Shown here one piece after another: positions 1 through 5,543 of a stretch of 5,681 nt of DNA; position 1 is the first letter of the stretch, and the number at the start of each line of letters is the position of its first letter. Under the pieces are notes generated by a model. That model saw nothing but the letters and a program-made list of their open reading frames with translations, searched no databases and had not been told where the DNA came from. The stretch comes from Lachnospiraceae bacterium. Its GTDB lineage: Bacteria > Bacillota > Clostridia > Lachnospirales > Anaerotignaceae. The translations under genes and the position numbers were made by a program. Where the stretch lies: positions 1-5,681 of the forward strand of contig JAQVIB010000136.1 of the NCBI GenBank assembly GCA_028695945.1, given 5' to 3'.

Positions 1-1
1 A

Positions 2-364
2 ACAAGAAAAGGCCTTGAAACCGTTGGCGGTGCAGACAAAGCAAAGGCAATTATAATTCTTAACCCAGCAGAACCACCTGTAATGATGTGCAATACCATC
101 TACACAATAGTTAAAAATGCAGATGAAAAAGCTATTATTGAAGCAGTTAACAAAAGAATTGCAGAGGTACAGCAGTATACACCTGGCTATCAGCTTCGAG
201 TTCCGCCTATTGTAGAAGGAAACAAAGTTACTGTTATTATTCAGGTTGAAGGTGCAGGTGATTTCCTTCCTAATTATTCAGGTAACTTAGATATTATAAA
301 TTCTGCCGCTATTGCAGTTGCTGAAAAGCTAGCGGAAAAAATTTTAAATAAGGAGGAAATGTAA
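2..364 (+). CDS. dmpF: Acetaldehyde dehydrogenase (acylating), C-terminal part; 5' end outside the window
   Basis: This enzyme oxidises acetaldehyde with NAD+ and CoA to acetyl-CoA, or runs in reverse. In the known family it forms a cytoplasmic complex with the 4-hydroxy-2-oxovalerate aldolase, which passes acetaldehyde to it through a channel. The open frame enters from the left edge and gives 120 visible residues. They include TRKGLETVGGADKAKA (1-16), NPAEPP (21-26), the YTPGY block (59-63) and the family-typical GNLDIINSAA near the C-terminus (94-103). Family members are about 290-315 residues, so the NAD-binding N-terminus and catalytic cysteine lie outside the window. The internal ATG at 83 is not a start, because conserved sequence continues upstream of it. 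The last codons contain the SD site (AGGAGG, 351-356) of the next gene, which starts one base after this stop; that suggests translational coupling. The identification rests on remembered family sequence; the pairing with the aldolase supports it strongly. Confidence 0.93.
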   Translation, partial: TRKGLETVGGADKAKAIIILNPAEPPVMMCNTIYTIVKNADEKAIIEAVNKRIAEVQQYTPGYQLRVPPIVEGNKVTVIIQVEGAGDFLPNYSGNLDIINSAAIAVAEKLAEKILNKEEM

Positions 365-365
365 A

Positions 366-1373
366 ATGGAGAGACGCAGAATTAATATTGTAGATACAAC
401 ATTACGTGACGGCAGCCACGCTGTAAGCCATAGCTTTTCTCCTGAGCAAGTAACGGCTATTGCAGGTGGACTTGATAGGGTTGGCGTAAGCATTATTGAA
501 TGTGCTCATGGTGACGGAATTACAGGCTCAACTATAAATTATGGTTTTTCAAAATACAATGAAATGGATTTAATTAAAGCGGCAAGCAAAGTAATTAAAA
601 ACGCAAAGCAGTGTATTCTTCTTATACCTGGCATTGCTACTATAGAAGACCTTGAAGAGGCTTACGAAAACGGTGCAAGAGTAGTTCGTGTTGCTACACA
701 CTGCACAGAGGCGGATGTTGGTATTCAGCACATTCAAGCTGCTAAAAAAATGGGAATGATGGCGGTTGGTTTCCTTATGATGGTGCATATGGTAAGCCCT
801 GAAAGGTTACTTGAACAGGCTAAAATATTTGAAGCCGCTGGTGCAGATTATATTAATCTTGCAGATTCCGCAGGGCATTTACTACCAAATGAAGTTACAG
901 AAAGGGTTAAGTGCCTTGTTGAGGGGTTAAACATACCAGTGGGGTTCCACGCACACAACAACCTTGGCCTTGCAATTGCAAACTCCATTGCGGCTGTTGA
1001 AGCCGGTGCAACTTACATTGATGCAACTTGCCGTGGCCTTGGTGCAGGGGCAGGAAATACTCAGCTTGAAGTTTTAACCGCTGTATTTGACAGAATGGGC
1101 TATGACACAGGTATAGATATTTTTGGGATACAGGATGTTGCAGAGGAAATTGTTGAACCTATAATGCACCGTCCACAGGTTATTAAAACAGCACCACTTA
1201 TGCTTGGTTATGCAGGCGTATACTCTAGCTTCCTTCTTCATACTTACAAGGCGGCGGAAAAATTCAACCTTAACCCAAGAGATATATTGGTTGAGCTTGG
1301 TAAACGCAGGATGGTTGGCGGACAGGAAGACATGATTGTTGACGTTGCTTACCAGCTTTCCTTAAATAAATAG
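366..1373 (+). CDS. dmpG: 4-hydroxy-2-oxovalerate aldolase (DmpG/MhpE family)
   Basis: This class II (metal-dependent) aldolase splits 4-hydroxy-2-oxovalerate into pyruvate and acetaldehyde, and the partner dehydrogenase just upstream takes the acetaldehyde. The protein has 335 residues, close to the usual 335-345. The HMGL-like TIM barrel begins with DTTLRDGSH (10-18), carrying Arg14, metal ligand Asp15 and the likely catalytic base His18. The other metal ligands are His195 and His197 in HAHNN. Tyr286 in GYAGVYSSF matches the catalytic tyrosine of DmpG, and the C-terminal domain has the conserved VGGQEDMI (317-324). ATG 366 is chosen because AGGAGG at 351-356 lies 9 bases upstream and the family N-terminus fits. 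All expected active-site residues are present, so it should be active. In aerobes this pair ends meta-cleavage pathways of aromatics. No hydratase or ring-cleavage gene is visible here, so the physiological substrate may be another 4-hydroxy-2-oxoacid. Transcription probably ends at the hairpin 34 bases downstream. Confidence 0.95.
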   Translation: MERRRINIVDTTLRDGSHAVSHSFSPEQVTAIAGGLDRVGVSIIECAHGDGITGSTINYGFSKYNEMDLIKAASKVIKNAKQCILLIPGIATIEDLEEAYENGARVVRVATHCTEADVGIQHIQAAKKMGMMAVGFLMMVHMVSPERLLEQAKIFEAAGADYINLADSAGHLLPNEVTERVKCLVEGLNIPVGFHAHNNLGLAIANSIAAVEAGATYIDATCRGLGAGAGNTQLEVLTAVFDRMGYDTGIDIFGIQDVAEEIVEPIMHRPQVIKTAPLMLGYAGVYSSFLLHTYKAAEKFNLNPRDILVELGKRRMVGGQEDMIVDVAYQLSLNK

Positions 1374-1406
1374 CTACTGGCAGCCTCCCTTTATTGCCAT
1401 TACTTG

Positions 1407-1454
1407 AAAAGTAACCTTTTTTGCTTGAGACTACAGCAAAAAGGGTTATTTTTT
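1407..1454 (+). terminator. Rho-independent terminator after the dehydrogenase-aldolase pair
   Basis: The arms GTAACCTTTTTTGC (1411-1424) and GCAAAAAGGGTTAT (1436-1449) pair over 14 bp with two G-U pairs. A further T-A pair closes a 9-base loop, and A/T pairs at the base (AAAA 1407-1410 with TTTT 1450-1453) extend the stem. The right arm runs into six T residues (1449-1454). A weaker five-pair hairpin, TGGCA (1378-1382) with TGCCA (1395-1399), precedes it. The position, 34 bases after the aldolase stop, fits the end of that operon and separates it from the regulator gene. Confidence 0.88.
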
Positions 1455-1605
1455 GCTATTACTAGGAATAGAAAAAATAAAAAATCAACATATGACAAAA
1501 AATTACTGAAATTGGAGATGTATAGGTAAAAAAATGCGTGCGTAAATTATTAGTTAGAAAAGGGCTGAAAAATCGTAATAATTATACTATATTATTTTAT
1601 ACAAG

Positions 1606-1616
1606 TATGGTAAAAT
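1606..1616 (+). promoter_or_regulatory. Probable extended -10 promoter of the RpiR-type regulator
   Basis: TATGG followed by TAAAAT (1611-1616) forms an extended -10 element (TRTGn plus -10 hexamer). A poor -35, TATATT, lies 17 bases upstream at 1588-1593. Transcription would begin near 1623, leaving a leader of about 40 bases to TTG 1665 but only about 9 to TTG 1632, which argues against the longest reading of the regulator. An alternative -10, TATACT at 1583-1588, has no convincing -35. The remaining gap DNA (1455-1605) is very AT-rich and shows no coding or RNA structure that I can support. Confidence 0.5.
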
Positions 1617-1651
1617 TAAAAAACTATTATATTGAAGGAAATAATGCATTT

Positions 1652-1656
1652 GGAGG
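1652..1656 (+). promoter_or_regulatory. Ribosome binding site that favours the TTG 1665 start of the regulator
   Basis: GGAGG lies 8 bases before TTG 1665, the same geometry as the sites before the aldolase, panB and fhs (8-9 base spacers). The in-frame ATG at 1644 has only AAGGA four bases upstream, which is too close. TTG 1632 has no SD site. Confidence 0.55.
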
Positions 1657-1664
1657 AAAGTATT

Positions 1665-2549
1665 TTGGGAAAAGATTTGTTTACAGAGATAAGGGTTAAG
1701 TACAATACTCTTTCAAAAAATCAAAAGCTTGTTGCAAACTATATTCTTGAAAACAGGAATAAGTGTGTACGAATGACTTTAAGTGAATTGGGAAAAGAAT
1801 GCAGCTTAAGCGAAACTACCATAATTAGATTTATTAATAAGCTTGATTATACTTCGTATCAGGATTTTCGCCTTGATATGGCACAAGATTTATCCAGACA
1901 AGACGTTCAAGAAAGTGAAGAAACTGCCAAGGGTTATCAAGATATTAAAAGTGACGACAGCATTGAAGAAATTAAGCAAAAGGTGATTTCTATTGCATCT
2001 TCTGCTATATACGATATTAACAAACTGGTAGATTTGGACAGAGTGACCGAAGCAACAAAACTTGTTGAAAAGGCAAAACGAATTATGTTTTTTGGTGCAG
2101 GTGGTTCGGGTGTAATTGCTACTGACGTTTATCACAAATTTTTACGTTGTGGAAAAAATGTAATTAACGAAAGTAACTCGCATATTGCCCTTATTCATGC
2201 TTCACAACTAAACGCCGACGATTTATTGATACTGATTTCTCACGAGGGTGAAAGTAAAGAGGTGCTGGAGTGCGGTAAGCTTGCCCAAAAGGGTGGGGCA
2301 AAGGTACTGGGCATTACAAGCTATATGAACAGTGATTTAGCTAAGCTTGCAGATTTATGCATATTCAGTTCTACAAACGATTCGTCATATTATACAGATG
2401 CAATGGTTAGCCGTCTTGTTCAACTTGTTATTATGGATATGCTGTTCATTATTATAAGTACAAGGGCAGATGAAGGACATGTGCTTAAAGCTATGGAGGC
2501 TTCAAGGCTTGCTACCAAGGAAATGAAAATACATAACGAGGCAGAATAA
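1665..2549 (+). CDS. RpiR/MurR-family transcriptional regulator (N-terminal HTH plus C-terminal SIS domain)
   Basis: This is a cytoplasmic DNA-binding regulator that in this family senses a phosphorylated sugar or related metabolite. From TTG 1665 it has 294 residues; in-frame ATG 1644 and TTG 1632 would give 301 and 305. The N-terminal HTH_6 domain (about 5-75) has the family pattern: a LSKNQKLVANYIL helix, then TLSELGKECSLSETTIIRFINKL. A charged linker leads to the SIS domain (about 136-264), with FFGAGGSG (142-149) and the ligand-loop sequence ISHEGES (191-197). That loop more often reads ISxSGxT in the family, so the ligand may be atypical. The gene stands alone between a terminator and a 392-base gap, with its own probable promoter. 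It could control the flanking operons, including through the TTGT/ACAA dyads downstream, but no sugar-metabolism gene is present to indicate its effector. The family is clear; target and ligand are unknown. Confidence 0.92.
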   Translation: MGKDLFTEIRVKYNTLSKNQKLVANYILENRNKCVRMTLSELGKECSLSETTIIRFINKLDYTSYQDFRLDMAQDLSRQDVQESEETAKGYQDIKSDDSIEEIKQKVISIASSAIYDINKLVDLDRVTEATKLVEKAKRIMFFGAGGSGVIATDVYHKFLRCGKNVINESNSHIALIHASQLNADDLLILISHEGESKEVLECGKLAQKGGAKVLGITSYMNSDLAKLADLCIFSSTNDSSYYTDAMVSRLVQLVIMDMLFIIISTRADEGHVLKAMEASRLATKEMKIHNEAE

Positions 2550-2662
2550 ATTTTTATGGGAATCTAAAGAAGACGAAGAAAAGGATTGCGGAGTATTTAT
2601 TTTGGGTGAAGAGTAGGTTTTTGGCGTGAAGATTTTTCTTTAGATCTTTCTTAAAGAAATTA

Positions 2663-2800
2663 ATTGTGTTATAGTGTTCAATACAATGGACGTGTTTAAA
2701 CAAAAATAAACATCTACATTTTGGTTTACTCTTGGATTGTATTTGTGTTAAAACAATGCATTTCAACCAATTAAAATAAATTAGTCAAATTGTATACAAT
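2663..2800 (+). promoter_or_regulatory. Cluster of three TTGT/ACAA dyads, candidate activator or repressor sites
   Basis: Three inverted repeats share the half-site ATTGT/ACAAT. The first is ATTGTGTT-N9-AATACAAT (2663-2687, one mismatch). The second is ATTGTATT-N6-AAAACAAT (2736-2757, one mismatch), which contains the 14-base near-palindrome TTGTGTTAAAACAA (2743-2756). The third is the perfect 12-base palindrome ATTGTATACAAT (2789-2800). Their centres lie roughly 210, 138 and 90 bases before the start predicted from the sigma-54 element, the normal range for enhancer-binding-protein sites. They could instead be operators for the RpiR-type regulator. AT-rich DNA produces such repeats by chance fairly often, so the assignment is tentative. 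Confidence 0.4.
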
Positions 2801-2857
2801 ATTCAAAATGGGACACTGATATTTTTACATAGTGGCACTTTTGAAAAAACTGTACTT

Positions 2858-2874
2858 TTGGCACGCATTTTGCT
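2858..2874 (+). promoter_or_regulatory. Sigma-54 (RpoN/SigL) -24/-12 promoter of panB-fhs
   Basis: TTGGCACGCATTTTGCT matches the sigma-54 consensus TGGCACG-N4-TTGCW at every defined base. GG (2860-2861) and GC (2872-2873) have the obligatory 12-base offset. Transcription would start near 2885, about 57 bases before the panB ATG. Such promoters need an ATP-driven enhancer-binding activator, and no gene for one lies in this window. A second TGGCAC at 2833-2838 lacks the -12 half and is not a promoter. Confidence 0.8.
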
Positions 2875-2941
2875 AAAATAACAAGTGCGAAGTAATTATA
2901 ATTTCTGATTTGGACATGATACCAAAAGGAGGAGTATTTCA

Positions 2942-3772
2942 ATGAAAAAGAAAATCACAGTACCCGATATTTTAGCTTGTAAAGGACAAAGTAAAGTTCC
3001 TACAATGATTACATGTTACGATTACACAAATGCAAAATTAGTTGATGAAAGTGATATTGATATGATTCTTGTGGGTGACTCTATGGGTATGACAATGTTG
3101 GGTTACAAAGGTACTGTTGGCGTTACCGTTGACGATATTATTTACCACACAAAGCACGTTGTTGCTGGTGCACCTAACACATTTGTTATGGGTGATATGC
3201 CTTTTGGTTCATATAACGTAAGTATTGAAGATGCTGTTAGAAGTGCTAACAGAATTTTTGTTGAGGGTGGATGCGACTGTGTTAAGCTTGAGGGTGGAAC
3301 AGACGTAGCTCCTGTAGTTAAAGCAATTGTTAAAGCTGGAATTCCAGTTTGTGGTCACATTGGTCTTACACCTCAAACCGCAGCGATGATGGGTGGCTTT
3401 AAAGTACAGGGTAAAAGCTTTGAAGCGGCACAGGAGCTTCTTGATGGTGCAAGAGCCATTGCTGAAGCGGGTGCGTTTATGGTTGTTCTGGAGGGTATTC
3501 CTGCAATGGTTGCCAATGCAATTACTGAAAAAATCAGCATTCCTACAATGGGCATTGGGGCTGGTGCAGGGTGTGATATGCAGGTGCTTGTTGCAAAGGA
3601 TATGCTTGGAATGAACGAATGGGTACCAAAGTTTGCAAAAAAATATGCAGACCTTCATTCAGTTATTATTAATGCCTATAACGAATATGTAAAGGAATCA
3701 AATGAAAGAGCATTCCCTTCCGAGCCTTATCAGTATAATGCTAAAATTGAAGGAATTGAAAATCTTAAATAA
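2942..3772 (+). CDS. panB: 3-methyl-2-oxobutanoate hydroxymethyltransferase (ketopantoate hydroxymethyltransferase)
   Basis: PanB transfers a one-carbon unit from 5,10-methylene-tetrahydrofolate to 3-methyl-2-oxobutanoate, giving 2-dehydropantoate (ketopantoate), normally the first step of pantothenate synthesis; the aldol reaction is reversible. The protein has 276 residues (family about 260-285) and a TIM-barrel fold. The Mg-binding residues are all visible: Asp46 in VGDSMGM, Asp85 in GDMPF and Glu117 in VKLEGG, with catalytic Glu184 in VLEGIP. CGHIGLTPQ (137-145) and IGIGAG-type sequence (204-209) are also conserved. ATG 2942 is supported by AGGAGG 9 bases upstream. The gene follows a sigma-54-type promoter and precedes fhs; panC and panD are not adjacent. 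Several positions differ from the usual biosynthetic enzyme, for example GSYNVS where MSYQVS is common and LEGIP for LECVP. It may therefore be a divergent or catabolic paralogue acting on ketopantoate or a similar 4-hydroxy-2-oxoacid. Family certain; physiological direction inferred. Confidence 0.93.
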   Translation: MKKKITVPDILACKGQSKVPTMITCYDYTNAKLVDESDIDMILVGDSMGMTMLGYKGTVGVTVDDIIYHTKHVVAGAPNTFVMGDMPFGSYNVSIEDAVRSANRIFVEGGCDCVKLEGGTDVAPVVKAIVKAGIPVCGHIGLTPQTAAMMGGFKVQGKSFEAAQELLDGARAIAEAGAFMVVLEGIPAMVANAITEKISIPTMGIGAGAGCDMQVLVAKDMLGMNEWVPKFAKKYADLHSVIINAYNEYVKESNERAFPSEPYQYNAKIEGIENLK

Positions 3773-3794
3773 ATTTCCATAGAAATGTTGAAGA

Positions 3795-3821
3795 AATTAA
3801 TGCGGCGGGGGCCGATTAATT
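3795..3821 (+). other. GC-capped hairpin in the panB-fhs spacer
   Basis: Arms AATTAATGCGGC and GCCGATTAATT pair over 11 bp with a single bulged G (3802) around a GGGG loop (3807-3810). This is a GC-rich patch in otherwise AT-rich DNA. The bases after it (ATAGAAAATAAC) are not a T-tract, so it is not a classical terminator. It may set the panB:fhs ratio by attenuation, RNA processing or stabilising the 3' end of the panB message. It lies 25 bases before the fhs SD site. Confidence 0.5.
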
Positions 3822-3859
3822 ATAGAAAATAACAACTTACATTTTAGGAGGAAAGAGCA

Positions 3860-5542
3860 ATGGCAGAATTTTTATCAGATATTGAAATCGCTCAAAAAGT
3901 GGAAATGCAAGTGATTAACACCATAGCTGACAAGGCTGGAATACCTGATAAATATGTAGAAAACTACGGCAAGTACAAAGCCAAAATTGACTACAGATAT
4001 TTACAGACAGAACTTAGCAGTGAAAAAGATGCAAACCTTATTCTTGTAACTGCAATCAACCCAACACCGGCAGGAGAAGGCAAAACAACTACAACTATTG
4101 GTCTTGGTGATGCACTTAGCAAAATTGGCAAAAAGACTATAATTGCCTTAAGAGAGCCTTCTTTAGGACCGGTTTTTGGTGTTAAGGGTGGGGCTGCTGG
4201 CGGCGGTTATGCACAGGTAGTACCAATGGAAGACATCAACCTTCATTTTACAGGTGATTTTCATGCTATTGGTGCGGCTAACAACCTTCTTGCAGCTATG
4301 CTGGATAACCACATTCATCAGGGCAACGAACTTGATATCGATCTTAAAAAAATCTCTTGGCGAAGAGTTGTTGACATGAACGACAGACAACTTAGAAACA
4401 TTACAGATGGTTTAGGCGGTAAAGGTGACGGTGTTGTTCGTCAGGACGGTTTCGACATTACAGTTGCTTCTGAAATTATGGCTGTTTTCTGTCTTTCGAA
4501 TGACATTATGGACCTGAAACAAAGACTTTCTAAAATAATTGTAGCGTACAACAGAAAAGGTGAGCCTGTTACTTGTGGTCAGTTAAATGCACAAGGTGCT
4601 ATGGCAGCATTATTAAAGGATGCTCTTAAACCAAACCTTGTACAGACACTTGAAGGCACTCCTACATTTATTCATGGTGGCCCTTTCGCAAATATAGCAC
4701 ATGGTTGCAACAGTGTTATTGCAACAAAAATGGCTTCAAAAATTGCAGATTATGTTGTAACAGAGGCAGGCTTTGGTGCTGACCGTGGTGCAGAAAAATT
4801 TATTGACATAAAATGTCGTTTATCAGGTCTTAAACCAAAGGCAGTTGTTATTGTAGCTACAGTTCGTGCATTAAAATACAACGGCGGTGTTGCTAAGGCA
4901 GACCTTTACCACGAAAACCTTGAGGCACTTGAAAAGGGTCTTCCTAACCTTCTTAAACACGTTGAAAACATTACTACAGTTTTCGGCTTGCCAGCAGTTG
5001 TTGCAATTAATGCCCGCACAACAGACACACAAGCAGAGCTTGACCTTGTTGCTAAAAAGTGCGGAGAGCTTGGCGTAAACGTTGCTCTTTCAGAAGTATG
5101 GGCAAAAGGCGGCGAAGGCGGCGTTAAGCTTGCTGAAGAAGTATTAAAGCTTATTGAGCAGGGCAAAGAACACACATATGTTTATGATACAAACCTTACA
5201 ATTAAAGAAAAAATTGAAGCTATCTGTAGAAAAATATATGGTGCTGATGGTGTAGACTTCGCTCCAGCAGCAAATAAGCTTATTGCTGAATTTGAAAGCC
5301 TTGGTTTTGGCAATTTACCAATTTGTATGGCAAAAAACCAATATTCTTTAACTGACGACCAGACAGTTCTGGGCAGACCTACAGGCTTTAGGGTAACTGT
5401 AAGAGATTTAACTATTTCCGCAGGTGCAGGCTTCATTGTTGCACTTACAGGTACAATTATGAAAATGCCAGGTCTTCCTAAAGTTCCAGCGGCTGAAAAG
5501 ATTGATGTTGATGTTGACGGTAAAATCAGCGGATTATTCTAA
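3860..5542 (+). CDS. fhs: Formate--tetrahydrofolate ligase (10-formyl-THF synthetase)
   Basis: Fhs joins formate to tetrahydrofolate using ATP to give 10-formyl-THF, the entry step of the methyl branch of acetogenesis. It also runs in reverse to make ATP and formate in purine and amino-acid fermenters. The 560-residue protein is full length (family about 556-560). It has the P-loop-like NPTPAGEGKTTTT (67-79), the first family signature GVKGGAAGGGY (107-117) followed by QVVPMEDINLHFTGD, and the second signature VATVRALKYNGG (332-343). The C-terminus MPGLPKVPAAEKIDV through GLF is also typical. ATG 3860 follows AGGAGG (3846-3851) by 8 bases. The gene lies 87 bases after panB on the same strand with no terminator between, so co-transcription from the sigma-54 promoter is likely. 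Both proteins use the folate one-carbon pool. The usual partners folD and fchA are not in the window. No terminator follows the stop; unrelated phage-like sequence begins there. Confidence 0.98.
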   Translation: MAEFLSDIEIAQKVEMQVINTIADKAGIPDKYVENYGKYKAKIDYRYLQTELSSEKDANLILVTAINPTPAGEGKTTTTIGLGDALSKIGKKTIIALREPSLGPVFGVKGGAAGGGYAQVVPMEDINLHFTGDFHAIGAANNLLAAMLDNHIHQGNELDIDLKKISWRRVVDMNDRQLRNITDGLGGKGDGVVRQDGFDITVASEIMAVFCLSNDIMDLKQRLSKIIVAYNRKGEPVTCGQLNAQGAMAALLKDALKPNLVQTLEGTPTFIHGGPFANIAHGCNSVIATKMASKIADYVVTEAGFGADRGAEKFIDIKCRLSGLKPKAVVIVATVRALKYNGGVAKADLYHENLEALEKGLPNLLKHVENITTVFGLPAVVAINARTTDTQAELDLVAKKCGELGVNVALSEVWAKGGEGGVKLAEEVLKLIEQGKEHTYVYDTNLTIKEKIEAICRKIYGADGVDFAPAANKLIAEFESLGFGNLPICMAKNQYSLTDDQTVLGRPTGFRVTVRDLTISAGAGFIVALTGTIMKMPGLPKVPAAEKIDVDVDGKISGLF

Positions 5543-5543
5543 A

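Larger units (their letters stand above)
2550..2941 (+). other. 392-base non-coding regulatory gap between the regulator gene and panB
   Basis: I see no credible gene here on either strand. The first 100 bases contain short A/G-rich open stretches without an SD site or start. An AT-only hairpin (TTTCTTTA with TAAAGAAA, near 2634-2659) has no T-tract after it, so it is at most a weak terminator for the regulator gene. From about 2660 onward the gap carries repeated TTGT/ACAA dyads, then a sigma-54-type promoter, a leader of about 57 bases and the panB ribosome binding site (AGGAGG 2927-2932). Its length and organisation fit an activator-dependent promoter region. Confidence 0.7.

Noticed and set aside
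2551..2616. Short acidic open stretch just after the regulator stop, possibly a frameshifted C-terminal extension
   Set aside because: It is about 20 codons in another frame, the regulator already has normal family length, and no similarity to RpiR C-termini is recognised.
2634..2659. AT-only hairpin as a terminator of the regulator gene
   Set aside because: The 8-bp stem has almost no GC pairs and no T-tract follows it.
2554..2766. 70-codon open frame on the minus strand in the gap before panB
   Set aside because: It has no SD site, its low-complexity Phe/Lys/Leu-rich translation resembles translated AT-rich non-coding DNA, and it covers the region holding the TTGT/ACAA dyads.
2833..2848. 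Second TGGCAC motif as another sigma-54 promoter
   Set aside because: The bases 12 positions after its GG are AA, not GC, so the -12 half is missing.
2897..2902. Perfect TATAAT upstream of panB as a sigma-A -10 element
   Set aside because: No -35 is found at 16-18 bases (TAAAAT occupies that place), and chance TATAAT is common in such AT-rich DNA. It remains a possible secondary promoter, but the sigma-54 element is far better supported.
3209..3658. 149-codon open frame on the minus strand inside panB
   Set aside because: It is antisense to a clearly conserved gene, is rich in Cys, Asn, Thr and His as expected for a reverse-strand shadow, and has no recognisable domain.
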